DNA of 64,000 nt from Ixodes scapularis. Lineage: Eukaryota > Arthropoda > Arachnida > Ixodida > Ixodidae. Below are positions 12,829 to 22,965 of this stretch, in pieces. The notes beneath the pieces were generated by a model that was not told the origin of the DNA, did no database searches, and saw only the letters and a list, made by a program, of their open reading frames with translations. The translations under genes and the position numbers were made by a program. The stretch is from NCBI RefSeq assembly GCF_016920785.2, contig NW_024609839.1, forward strand, positions 8,520,196 to 8,584,195. Direction: 5' to 3'. Each line of letters opens with the position of its first letter. Position 1 is the stretch's first letter.

Positions 12829-13100
12829 AAAAGGTTTACTCCGACTTAACATAACAAATTAATAACAAAAGGTACAGACGTTTCGCCACCTATGCAGGTG
12901 GCATCTTCAGTATACACTGACAGACGTTTCGCCACCTATGCAGGTGGCATCTTCAGTATACACTGACACGTGTCAGCGTATACTGAAGATGCCACCTGCA
13001 TAGGTGGCGAAACGTCTGTACCTTTTGTTATTAATTTGTTATGTTAAGTCGGAGTAAACCTTTTCAATCATGAATTCACCCGGCTTTTGGAACATTTTTG
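12829..13100 (+). mobile_element. Foldback retroelement piece with hammerhead-like core (Penelope-type?)
   Basis: The unit is flanked by an exact 15-bp duplication CACTGATTTTGAATG (12814-12828 and 13101-13115). It is a long palindrome centred on TGACACGTGTCA (12964-12975); the left arm has a 46-bp direct duplication. The right arm carries CTGAAGA (12983-12989), a stem of GCCACC/GGTGGC with loop TGCATA, then GAAAC (13009-13013) and GTC (13048-13050), which is the order of hammerhead ribozyme core elements. A 36-bp tail after the palindrome contains CCCGGCTTTTGGAA. Penelope-like elements are known for hammerhead motifs in often inverted terminal repeats and for variable 10-15-bp target duplications; assignment to that group is inference. 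A related unit is at 37732. Confidence 0.7.
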
Positions 13101-13963
13101 CACTGATTTTGAATGCCTCGAAAATTCTCCCCTCTGTTTTCGGTACCTACTTGCCCAAAATAGATATTTTATCTAGCAAAAAAAAAAAAAAATCATACGA
13201 ACGCTTATTACAGTGGACTGCCAAGTTCCACAAGGGAGACCGCTTTACAGAAAGTTCATGCCCTAGCTGTGTTTGGTCTGGTGGAGCACGAAAGCACCCG
13301 ATGTCAAAAGCCCGTGTCAAATGCCTCACGACTGACACCCCACCCTTTAGCCCCGCCTTTAAAAAGCTAGCTTGATCAGAAGCCCATGACGCGAATCCCC
13401 AGATCATACGGCCGGGTTCTCACCGTGATGGCGAAGCATTCTGCTTTTAATTAAGAGACAGCAAGTGTGCAAGCGAGCGTGTGTAACGTAATCATGCCGT
13501 CATTTGTAGACCTTCAACATTTTAGGTTAAGGAACAATGATGCTACACCTGTACGATCGCCCACATGTGGTTGGTATTTTAGTCTACAGATCTGGTGCAA
13601 TCCACATGTTTGCGTGCATTTTTTTTTTTATGCGCATGTTTTGCTGTTTTGTTTATGTTGAGGCATAACCTAGTTAGCCTCGCTGGTGCTCCGAGGCAAC
13701 GGGAAGTGGCTGACGATTTTCTTAAAAATCATATTGCCTCTTTTTTTTTTTTCGTTGGGAGACATTTGATTTATTATTCTCGTTTTAATGTTGACATTAG
13801 GGTTCAAGTTGAATTCGGAGCGTCGTGTCTGCCAGACTCTTTTTGTCTTCTTGCTCTAGAGCTGTCATGTTTAAGCAATCTCTATCACATTGGTTTTTTG
13901 GATACCGGGCAAGCAAATACCAACAGAGACAAACGACAGAATTCGAGCGCCCTTCCCCCACAC

Positions 13964-13992
13964 GGGGGGGGGGGGGGGGGGGGGGGGGGGGG
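13964..13992. repeat. Poly-G tract, 29 bases
   Basis: Uninterrupted run of G following CCCCCACAC. Length is likely unstable and sequencing-sensitive; it generates false glycine- and proline-rich frames. Confidence 0.95.
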
Positions 13993-15092
13993 CGAGGCGC
14001 ACGCACCGACGGCCTCGAAACGGAATGCTTACAAGGTCGCTCGGCCTGGTGCAAGAACTCGTTCTTTCCCTGGGAAAGGGCGAGAGAATGTGATGAGAGA
14101 ACAGTGCCCCTCCCGTTTTCCCCACACTGCCCCCCACACCCATCACCAATCTCTTCTAATCTCTTCTTTGTAAGCGAAGAGGACTCGTCCTTGAAGGAGG
14201 ACTCCCTTCATTTTTAAGCTGACAGTGTCGAGCGAGCTAAGCGCCCACCGGACCAGTTATCACCTGCCTCGCTCTCTGCGCCTGGTTACAAGAGGGAGCG
14301 TGATCACGTGGTTAAAGACAGACGTGCGATTAGTTCACCGGGCACCCCTTAGCTTCCTCTACACTTTCAGCTTAGGAGTGACGGAGCCCAGCAAGCAAAT
14401 CACACACACTAAAAAAAAAAAAAAGAGAAAAAGAAAAAAAAAAAAAAGAAGAAGAGAAGAAAGCGTTCAGAGGCGCGCGCGCCAAAACGCCGTCGAGGCG
14501 AGATCTCTTTGCTTTGGGGCATTTCGCCATCGGAGCGGCGGAGGGAGGCCCACCCGAAAGCCGGCGCACTCAGCTCGCGGACGAAGACGTCTGTCACGTG
14601 ATGTTTACTAGCCGCACCGTCGGCACCCCTGCTTTAGCACGCCGACGGCAGCTCTTCCATGACTTCATTGCCGCGACCACTTGTCACCATTCAACCGCAC
14701 TTAAAAGGTAAGTAGCTCATTTTCGCATGCGCCTTGAGAGGTAATCGAAGTGCAGAAGGAATGAAAGATGCGTAACTTAACGCGATAGCGCGTGTTGTGT
14801 CAGAAAACGCGCTCCACCTTGTTGCTTCCGCTTTCCCCACTCGGTCGCACGAGGTCAACGCTTCCTCGCATCAGACTCGACTCGATTGACGTGTGCAGGA
14901 CAAGGGCTCATTGCCATGGGAGTTTGGTTTGCTGTGGATTCTTTCGAACACTTCCTGTTCGTACCTTTTCGCTTTCCGGCGCCGTAAGAAGAACGGAAGA
15001 AGTCAAAAACACTGAACCGCGCTCGTTGAATAATTATAATGGGCGCTGCCGCGTGCTGAAATTTAAGAGAGCATGTCATATTTTCTTTTGTC

Positions 15093-15095
<3 letters not shown>

Positions 15096-15137
<42 letters not shown>
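15096..15137. repeat. TA dinucleotide microsatellite
   Basis: About 20 TA repeats. Simple microsatellite, no gene. Confidence 0.95.
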
Positions 15138-15140
<3 letters not shown>

Positions 15141-16234
15141 TCTTGTCTTAGGCAGTGGTGTGTTCGTTTCACATCGCGCATCCCCGCTCCGCGAATGCGG
15201 CCACCAGACGGTCATGTTATATGTCGAAAAATTGCCTTTCTGGAGCGTTCCGGAGGCTGGCGGCAGCGTGCTGAAGTTACGTGTTTTACTCGTTCGTCGG
15301 TATTCGCCGAAAAAGTTATTTAAAACCCTGTGTAAGCCGTGCGACTTCCCGTTGAGAACACGTCAAAAGTTTTTCGGAAGCGCAGTGCCGTAGGAAAAAG
15401 GCGCAACTCGTCGAAATCAATTTTACCGCGGCGTGATCAAAGCTTCCTTGGCACGCCGAAGCGCTGCGTCTCTCTGCCTTCGCGCGCTTGGATACCGATC
15501 AAGAATCGGTGCCGCGGCAAAGTTTTGAAGGTGTGTCGCGCGTGGATGTTTTTGTATCATAAATCGGGCACGGAGTTCTGGGTCGTCCAGCTGTTCCGGC
15601 AAGTTGATTTGAATAAAGGGGAAAGCAGTATGGACGGTTGCTCTTATGCACTATTAACCATGGCTATTAACCATGTTCCATATCTGCTCTAATGGATCAC
15701 ATGGCAGCACAAATAGAGCAACGCTGTGGAGCAAGTTTGGTTTTCGAAGGCAAAACTACAAGACAGCGAGAATTAAAATTTGTGAAGCGCGACCCACGCG
15801 GTCGTGTGCAGTCCCTTGGCCAATCACAATTAGGTGAGTCGCGCTCAAACGTCAAGTGCAATAAAGTAGGTTTATAATGGTTCAGCACTAATCAGTGATG
15901 AGGAGCTATCGTGCACAATATTCTGTAAACCGTCTAACGACGAAAAAAAAGACGTACTGAGTGCGACTCAGTTTGTGCGAACAAGTGATCGCTGGTTTTT
16001 CCAGTTTTTCTCTTTGAAACCAAGGGATGTCATCCAAGTTGTTATTGCTACGGAAAGAGCTCATATAATGTAAGCAAAAACATTTCGTGCTCGCTAATAC
16101 TAATTGGAAGTAAAATGTGCCGATGTCGTGTTCGCGCTAACAGTATCATGATGTGTACTTTCCCCTCCTCGTTCGTTGCCACTGGCCACTGGATCAAGCT
16201 CTTTCTGGACCGCGAGTGCTGGAAGTTACCAATA

Positions 16235-16677
16235 CAGGGTGTCACAAAAGAAAATTTACACTGTCTTTTTTACTGCAAAACTAAACTAGGCATCGCCGAA
16301 CGCTCATTCTCCGCCCAAAGGCAGAGCTTGAGGTCACAACCAGATGCCAAAGTTTCAGCCTGATCCGATAACTTAATCAAAAGTTATAAGTGATTTTCTG
16401 AAAATTTCAATGGGAAAATGGAGCCCATTTTTGCCCGTTTTCGGTTTCTGGTGCCATAGAGCCCCATGTGTTTGAAAACTCTGTCGGCAACCATTTTCCC
16501 AATGAAATTTTCAGAAAATCACTTATAACTTTTGATTAATTTATCGGATCGGGCTGAAACTTTGGCATCTGGTTGTGACCTCTAGCTCTACCTTTAGGCG
16601 GAGAATGAGCGTTCGACGATGCCTAGTTCATTTTTGCAGTAAAAAAGACCGTGTAAATTTTCTTTTGTGACACCCTG
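16235..16677. mobile_element. TA-flanked foldback MITE, copy 1 (443 bp)
   Basis: Ends read CAGGGTGTCACAAAAG and its reverse complement, flanked by TA on both sides (16233-16234 and 16678-16679). The two arms are inverted over about 200 bp each, joined by a central part containing CATAGAGCCCCATG. TA duplication and CAGGGTGTC-type termini suggest a Tc1/mariner-mobilised non-autonomous element; no transposase is present. Copy 2 (52092-52534) has the same 443-bp length, and part of a third lies at the window end. Confidence 0.85.
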
Positions 16678-16679
16678 TA

Positions 16680-17664
16680 CAGTCGTCGGGGTAAAGTAAA
16701 ACGCTGCCCCAGAAGCACATATATGGCTTCACACACATTGTACTCGCAAAACACATTTACACGTTGATTCTTTATTGTCATCCGAGCATGCGAAGGCACA
16801 GAGACGCAGTGCTTTTGTGGGCCAGGGAAGCTTTGATCACGCGACTAGACCGGTGAAACCTGCTTTCGACAAGTTGTGCCTTTTTCCTGTGGCACTCTGC
16901 TGCCGTAAAAATTTCCACGTTTTCTCAATGGCAAGTTTCACGGCTTACACAGGGTTTAAAAAACTTGTTTGGCAAATGACGACAAACAAGTAGAAAACAT
17001 GTCTTCAGCTCGCTGCCGCCAGCCTCCGCCACGTTCCAAAAACAATTTTTCAATGTGCAAGATGGTTGTTCGGTGGCCGCACTCGCGCTGCAGCGAGCAA
17101 GCGGGGATGCGTGATCCGGAAATTGTCATAGGACCGGTGGTTCGTTCGTTTCGCGGTAGGCCTAGCGGGCGAACGACGACCGTGCTCGCATAACGTACCG
17201 CAGGATGGCGCCACCGACATCATTAGATGCTGGCTGGAAGCTGACGATGACGTGCCACCTGCTTTGGCCGCTATGATTTATTAAATACTTTCAGCGAATA
17301 TGATGTGTTACCGCTCAATAATAAATAGGACTGAGGTACACAAACCACTTCTGTCCCACGGTGAGCTGAGCGAGCACTCTGCCATAGACGGAAACAATTT
17401 TGTTCTTTTATGAAATTAAGGAACCCCAAGTTACTCGCTTATATTTCCCTACGTAAAAGCAACTATTAAAATATGTGCTCGAGCGAAAAGTAGCCACTTT
17501 CCGAGAAAAGTGTTCAACTTTTACTTTCCCTTTATAGTTGCTTCCCTTTGGCTGGAACAATTATTGATGCCTTGCATGGGAGGAAGTGAGGTGTCAATCA
17601 TTGTTTCAGTGGCCCCAATTACTTGAGGAACACTCGTATGATTCTTCCTCGCTATATTTGCATT
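16680..17664. other. Non-coding stretch
   Basis: Nothing recognisable between the two MITEs; short open frames only. Confidence 0.4.
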
Positions 17665-18044
17665 TTAAAAAGATGCTGAACCGAAATCTGGATTCCACAA
17701 AACACGGCGGCAAAAGCGTGCAACGGGATGCTACAAACACCAAAACATCGCCCATATGGCGATATCTTGACCATATTTTTTAAAAAAAGGAGGCGCATGT
17801 GACAGATATGTTGACGTCTTGTTTCTTTGAGAAGAGTCGAGAAGGAGAGGGAATGGTCTTGCGTCTTCCTCGCCTCGTCGCCTTGTTGGGGCGAAGCGAA
17901 GTGAGGAGAAAACCAGATACGTTGACTCCACGGGCGTCCATTCGAAATATCTCCTTACGAGTAGTGTTGTAGGGATTGTAGCGTCCCATCTACAGCTCCT
18001 GCATCGTTTTCTGAAATCCAAATTTCGGTTCACCATCCCTTTAA
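17665..18044. mobile_element. TTAA-flanked MITE, copy 1
   Basis: Both borders are TTAA (17665-17668 and 18041-18044). Terminal inverted repeats read AAAGATGCTGAACCGAAAT on the left and, reverse complemented, AAGGGATGGTGAACCGAAAT on the right. Interior shares GTGCAACGGGATGCTACAAA and TAGTGTTGTAGGGATTGTAG-type blocks with the copy at 51656-52070. A TTAA target fits piggyBac- or Kolobok-type mobilisation; no transposase is present. Confidence 0.8.
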
Positions 18045-18361
18045 GGAAAAGTGCATGTTGTGACGTGTAGTTTATTCGCTCTGTTAAAATAGTTTTATTG
18101 CCCTGCAGTTGTCGAAGACTGAACTGATTTAGTAAATGGATCGAGATTTAAAGGCATTTTGCGTTTTTACTTTCTATCCCCTTCTATTACAACACTTCCA
18201 ACAACAATCGTTTTGCTGCTAATATTTGTCTGTATTATAATCACAGTTAAAATAGTTTTTATGGCACTTTGAGGAACTGCGGGGTTTTCTATAGTACTTG
18301 CATCGCTTTTTACAAGGTGATGAACGAGAATCACTTGCTCCAAAAGCTGAAATCGGAGGGG

Positions 18362-18684
18362 TGGGGGACATGCTACAACAGCCATGATGGAGCACTCACA
18401 CATATTTTTGTTGCAGTCTATACTTCTGAGCATCGCCAGCAATGACGGGCCCATGTGCTGGACAGACCATGGGACGCCACTGAACCGATCATTCTCGAGC
18501 CAACCACGGGAAAACAGCGGCTCCCAGAACCCGTCCTGGTGGATTTCAAGTTAGGAGCCTGCCAACATTGGTCGTCAGCTGCAATGCCTCTACAAAAGCC
18601 GCTATCCCATGCCAGTCATTCGGGGCAGGCTACCACAGCCGTGATGGAGCACTCGAACATCTTTTTGCTGCAGGTTGGTTATTT
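18362..18684 (+). pseudogene. Duplicated exon-like segment ending in a possible splice donor
   Basis: A segment encoding HATTAMMEHSHIFLLQ (about 18368-18420) recurs about 260 bp downstream as QATTAVMEHSNIFLLQ (about 18628-18683). The second copy ends CTGCAG/GTTGGT, a plausible 5' splice site; the first ends TTGCAG/TCTATA and lacks GT. Protein-level similarity between the copies exceeds that of the surrounding DNA, suggesting former exons. The protein is not recognised. It lies inside the 21-kb insertion and could pair with the acceptor-led frame at 25736. Confidence 0.35.
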
Positions 18685-18801
18685 GAAAACTTCAGCTTGC
18701 TGTCATTTTAGCAACTAATGTCTGCTAGTGGTATTGTGGCCCAGTGATTGCCAAATTTAACACAGCTCTCTCTAAGTTTTCTGACTATTATGTTGTAAAT
18801 G

Positions 18802-19561
18802 TTTTTAGAGCGCAGCTCTTAGGGGCCCATTTCCAGCCTGAGCGGCGTCGCCGTTGGCGTCGCCGTCGCCGTCGCCGTCGGCGTCGGCGTCGGCGTCGGC
18901 GTAACCGCGCCCCTTTCCTCCTCCTCCCCCTCCTCCTCCCCTCCTCCTCCTCTTCCTCCCCCTCCTTCTCCTCCTCCCCTCATTGTGTAGTATGGTCCGG
19001 GCGGGTCACGTGACCTCGGGGGGAGGGGGTCACATGACCCGTTTCCAGCCTGTGCGGCGTCGGCGTTGGCCTCGGCGTCGCCCCTCCCCCTCCTCCTCCT
19101 CCCCCTCCGTTCCTTCTCCTCCCCCTCCTCCCCCGCCCAGGTCACGTGACCCCGTGGGGTGACTCCCCTCCCCCCGTCGGTCACGTGACGGCCCGCCCAA
19201 GGTCATGTGATCCCGTTTCCTCGAGGTCACGTGACCCCCCGGACCTCTGCCCTCCTCCTCCTCCCCCTCCTCCTCCTCCCCTCATTGTCTGGTTCGGGGG
19301 GTCACGTGACCTCGGGGGAGGGGGTCACATGACTTCAGCGGCGAGGAGGAAAGCAGTACGAAGGTGGAGGAGGGGGGGAGGAGAGACGAGGAGGCGGAGG
19401 CGAGGGGAGGGGAGGAGCTTGAAGGACGAGGAGGTGGTAAAGGAGAGGGAGGGGGAGCAGGAGGGGAGGAGGACTAGCAGGCATGATCACGAGGGAGGAG
19501 GAGGAATATACCCTCCACTCCTCCTCCTCAAGAGCTGCGCTCCAATTCGGCGTTACAGGAA
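18802..19561 (+). mobile_element. GAGCGCAGCTC-ended repeat rich in GTCACGTGAC, copy 1
   Basis: The unit begins TTTTTAGAGCGCAGCTCTTA and ends with AAGAGCTGCGCTC followed by CAATTCGGCGTTACAGGAA. Nearly identical flanks GTTGTAAATG (18792-18801) and GTTGTAAACG (19562-19571) may be a target duplication. The interior has GTCGCC-type microsatellite repeats, CTCCTC pyrimidine tracts and five exact GTCACGTGAC palindromes (19005, 19141, 19180, 19226, 19301) plus three near copies. A second member occupies 56919-57936. Open frames here are arginine- or glycine-rich artefacts. I recall the AGAGCGCAGCTCTTAGG terminus from tick repeats, but this is unchecked. Confidence 0.65.
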
Positions 19562-19649
19562 GTTGTAAACGGCTTTCACTTTTTTTTTTTGATTGTACAG
19601 TTAATGAAAACTAGTTACTTTCCAAACAAAAGCTGCTAGAATTTATTCT

Positions 19650-20202
19650 TGCCTTTGTTCTATGTGTTCGTATTTGGTTAGACAGTACTAAACCCCGGTA
19701 CAAGGAAGATTTTGAAAACTAGGGCAACAGAAAGAAAAGACTATTTCAGGTAGCCAAAAACTCGAATTTCGAGGCAGCCTGGACCAAATATAACTCTTGG
19801 GCCAAACTCTGTATCGAACGTATGCATTTCTTCGAAGACAAATTTTAGAACTGACCTGCCTTTAATATTAAAGAATAACGAAAAAACGTTTTGGAAACTT
19901 ATTTTCCCATATCAGTCATTCCGTTCAATACTCTTGATGAACAATGATGGCAGTGTTATTTCGGACGCTGAATGACCTACGGTTTTTAACAATTGCTTTT
20001 AGTCTACTTTTACTGATGGAGATAGTTCCTTCTTACCTTTTGTACCAGATGTCGATTTTAGGTATATGGACCCTATTTCTATTACACCGTCTGAAATAGC
20101 GATATTAATGATAACCTCAAAATTTTCAGCTCGGCTGGTGTCGACTCAATTAATACAAAAATTCTAAGAAAATACCAAGGGTGTATGTAACCAGTGAAAT
20201 AT
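19650..20202 (+). pseudogene. Second LINE fragment, N-terminal part before the LTR-like insertion
   Basis: Broken reading frames give a CR1/RTE-type ORF2 region upstream of the RT core: traces such as NNDGSVISDAE and SSAGVDSINTKILR are readable across frameshifts and stops. It runs into TSEI at about 20190-20200, where the 344-bp LTR-like unit interrupts it, and resumes at 20547. Dead copy nested in the 21-kb insertion. Confidence 0.65.
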
Positions 20203-20546
20203 TGGCACAAAAAATAGGTGACTAGGCGAAGTAAAAGTAAACGTTTAATGGGGCAAACTTTGCCCAAATTAAAGGGAAATAACAGCACGTCGGAGGCGTC
20301 GAGTGTCTTCAATACAACAGGGTCGAGCACAAGCTATAGCTGATTGCATAAGGCCACGCGGGGCTTCTTTTATAGCACTCTCCTTTCTAGAACATTCTGT
20401 TCTAGAATTAACCACGGCCTTCTCAAATTTTCTAGAAGCATCGTCTTAGGAGTAAATAAAAACATCTGCCGTCCCAAGATTCAAACCCGGGACCTCTGCA
20501 TGACAGTCGGGCGCGGTGCCCACTGGGCTACCCCTAAGCACGCAGT
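20203..20546 (-). mobile_element. LTR-like unit with tRNA-like head and heat-shock elements, copy A
   Basis: The 344-bp unit is bounded by an exact 5-bp duplication AATAT (20198-20202 and 20547-20551) inside a LINE reading frame. Read on the minus strand: near the start is a tRNA-like segment with A box TAGCCCAGTGG (20520-20530) and B-like box GGTTTGAATCT (20477-20487). Then come TTCTAGAA (20430-20437) and a run of TTC/GAA triplets spaced by two bases (20385-20407), matching heat-shock-element architecture. TATAAAA (20368-20374) and an ATTAAA polyadenylation-like hexamer (20244-20249) follow. Order and duplication size fit a solo LTR, but the tRNA-like head is unusual. A related unit is at 55003-55402. 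Confidence 0.7.
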
Positions 20547-20990
20547 AATATGCAGTCTACTTTTCCAGCATTCGTCCACTGGTTGCGTCCCATTTGAGTG
20601 GAAGGTTGGGAAGGTCGTTCCAATCTACAAAAGTGGCGACCGTCACTCTGTGGGAAACTACCGTCTTATATCATTAACCAGCGTTGTATGCAAGTTGTTA
20701 GAACTCTAAATATTTTCTCATGTAGTATCGCATCTGGAATCTACTAACAACTTTTTCTACCGAAATCAGTACAGGTTTCGTAAAAGATAATCATGCTAGA
20801 GGCAGTTGCTGGAGTTCACCCATGATATTCATGTTAATATGAACACTAACTCCCAAATATGATGCCATATTTTTTTATTACTCTAAGGCTTTTGATCATG
20901 TATCTCTCTGTCATTTAATATCAAAACTTTCCTCACTGAATCTTGATTCTCTCACTTTATCATGGATTCAAAGGAAGGACTACCCAGGAT
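20547..20990 (+). pseudogene. Second LINE fragment, reverse transcriptase N-terminal part
   Basis: This continues the LINE interrupted at 20202. After removing the unit and one AATAT, the frame reads SEICSLLFQHS and then EWKVGKVVPIYKSGDRHS, NYRLISLTSVVCKLLE: standard RT motifs of CR1/RTE/Jockey-type LINEs. A stop follows at 20707-20709. Further traces of RT (YRNQYRFRK, YYSKAFDHVS, LTLSWIQ) run to about 20990, with frameshifts, and the YADD region is missing, so the copy is 3'-truncated or decayed. Confidence 0.75.
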
Positions 20991-21577
20991 AAGTGCTGAC
21001 TAACAACTGATTTTTCACTGGAATGTGTAGCTGGCACTATATTCGCTCAGGCATAGTGCGCACCATGGATTTTGCACTTCTTTCTTCTTCATTGCACACT
21101 CCACATGCTAACCAAGATCCAGAAAATGAATCTCACCGTTCGTTGGAGTCAGTGAACGTTGGCTCACTCAAGATGGTCTGTTTTATTATGTAATAGGTTT
21201 CCTTCATTTCTCTACACACTCGGTTTTGGTGTTTAAATAATACAATGGTGTTGGAGAACTGCGGTTTGCACCCGCAATCTCGACAGTGCACCGCTAATTG
21301 CTAGTATGCGGTCCCTTGCAATGAGCTTTGGTGTTCTCAGAGTCCGATGTTCAGGCATCGCCCGGTCACCTAGGTATCCTGGTCGCCAGATAAAAATCAG
21401 AAACATTAAAAGATATATTTTTGTAATTATTGGAGCTTTAAATATTCTGAAAGGTTTTCTGTATGTCCAGTAACCTATGGTGCTGTCATGTAATGAATAT
21501 TCTAACTTGCCTAATTTCTGTGTCCTGGCCCTTTCAAGCTATTTCATTTGAGTTTACAGCTTTCTCAAATCACACTG
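20991..21577. other. Non-coding stretch
   Basis: No gene or clear repeat boundary seen between the LINE fragment and the diverged duplication. Confidence 0.4.
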
Positions 21578-22392
21578 GCACCTGCAGTGCACTTGCGTGT
21601 AACTTATAGTTTGCAGGTATCGGGTGGTTTAGTTTGTCATTGCATTCTGTTCAGAACCTAACCACATTCCACATTTTTTGTTTTTCTTTGTTTTCAAGGT
21701 TCTATAGTTGTTCATATAGACTTGATTGCTGTGCAAGTTACAAACATTGCCTTCCACTTGTAAGCTGGACGTAACCCACTAATTATTTTTCAAGAATAAA
21801 GATACCAACATGTTTTACTCAGTGCTGCATCTTGTGTGCACTTGCTTGAAATTTCTTACTAACACGGTGTTCAAACACCTATCTCTGGGAGGTGCACTTG
21901 GCAGTAACCTCTGAAATTAACTTGTAACAGCAGGCTTGAAGAAATTCATTGAATGTGGAAATATTTTGAAAAGTATTTTTCGAACTTGCCTTGTTAAAAT
22001 GGTTTCATAGCATAAGTCACAAGTTGGTTTCACTGTTTAGTGCCTGGCAGAATGAATCTGAGTTACCTGCACTGCGATTATGTATAACTCATAGTTTGCA
22101 GAAATCGGGAGGTTTAGTTTGTCATTGCATTCTGTTCAGAACCTAATCACATTCCACTTTTTTTTCCGGGATCTGTAGTTCTTCATATGGACTTCATTGC
22201 TCTGAAAATCAGAGATTGCCTTCTACATGAAAGCTGGAAATGGCCCACTAATTATTTCTTAAGAAAAAAAGGTATGAACATGTTTTACCTAGTACTGTAT
22301 CTTGTGTGCACTTGCTTCAAATTTCTAACAGTGCTTAGGCACCTGCTAACTGCTGGGATGCGCAGCTGGCGTTAACTCCTGAAAGTAACTTG
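21578..22392 (+). repeat. Diverged direct duplication, offset about 484 bp
   Basis: Two blocks of about 340 bp (21578-21930 and 22056-22392) share long matches such as GGTTTAGTTTGTCATTGC (21627 and 22111), CATCTTGTGTGCACTTGCTT and CCACTAATTATT. Indels and substitutions are frequent, so the duplication is old. No coding frame is conserved between the blocks. Confidence 0.75.
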
Positions 22393-22433
22393 GCCTCACA
22401 ACCTAATCACATTTCATGGGCACTAGATATTTA

Positions 22434-22965
22434 ATTTGAATTGTTCCCGCATCAAAACTTAGTTGGCGTGTTGTCCGTGACTTGCGGCGGCAGAAAGCTG
22501 CAACTTTTAATCACTGAGCTGCACGTCATGCGTGACAACGGGAATCATTCAGACATTACAAATTAGCTGCCGTGAATCATTCAGACACTAAAAATTAGCT
22601 GCCGTGAATCATTCAGACATTAAAAATTAGCTGCCGTGTTGTCCACACCTTGCAGCAACGGCTAGAGCCTGTTGAGCTGCTAGCTGCAATGATCTAATAA
22701 AACGGACGTCTCGGGGAACAATAATTATATAAGTAAAATGCTCTATTTATTGTTCACTGAGACGTCCATTTTGTTAAGTCACTGCAGCTAGCAGTTCAAT
22801 AGGCTCTGGCCGTTGCTGCAAGGTGCGAGCTACACGCCAGCTAATTTAAACGATTCTCCTCGTCGTGCGTCACGTGCAACTCTGGGATTGAGAGTTGTGG
22901 TTTTTCGCCGTCGCAAGTTACGAACAACATGTCAGCTAATTTTTGATGCCGGAACAATTCACGTA
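22434..22965. repeat. Compound foldback with internal 32-bp tandem
   Basis: Left arm 22434-22726 is an imperfect reverse complement of right arm 22747-22965, around an AT-rich loop. Best block: GACACCTTGCAGCAACGG-like sequence near 22644 versus CCGTTGCTGCAAGGTGCG near 22811. The left arm holds three 32-bp units beginning GAATCATTCAGACA (22542, 22574, 22606). Further partial units continue to about 23140. Could be a foldback DNA element or a rearranged repeat; no coding capacity. Confidence 0.7.

Larger units (their letters stand above)
13116..16234. other. Non-coding stretch with simple-sequence tracts
   Basis: Holds a 29-G run (13964-13992), an A/AG-rich tract (14411-14462) and a TA repeat (15096-15137). 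Open frames here are either simple-sequence artefacts (glycine or proline runs from the G tract) or lack recognisable domains. Confidence 0.5.

Noticed and set aside
13595..14217. Several overlapping glycine- or proline-rich frames
   Set aside because: All are created by the 29-G tract; the frames on both strands differ only in phase of the run.
18744..19013. Open frame with long arginine run
   Set aside because: It is translation of a GCC/GTC microsatellite in the GAGCGC-ended element; no domain and no codon structure beyond the repeat.
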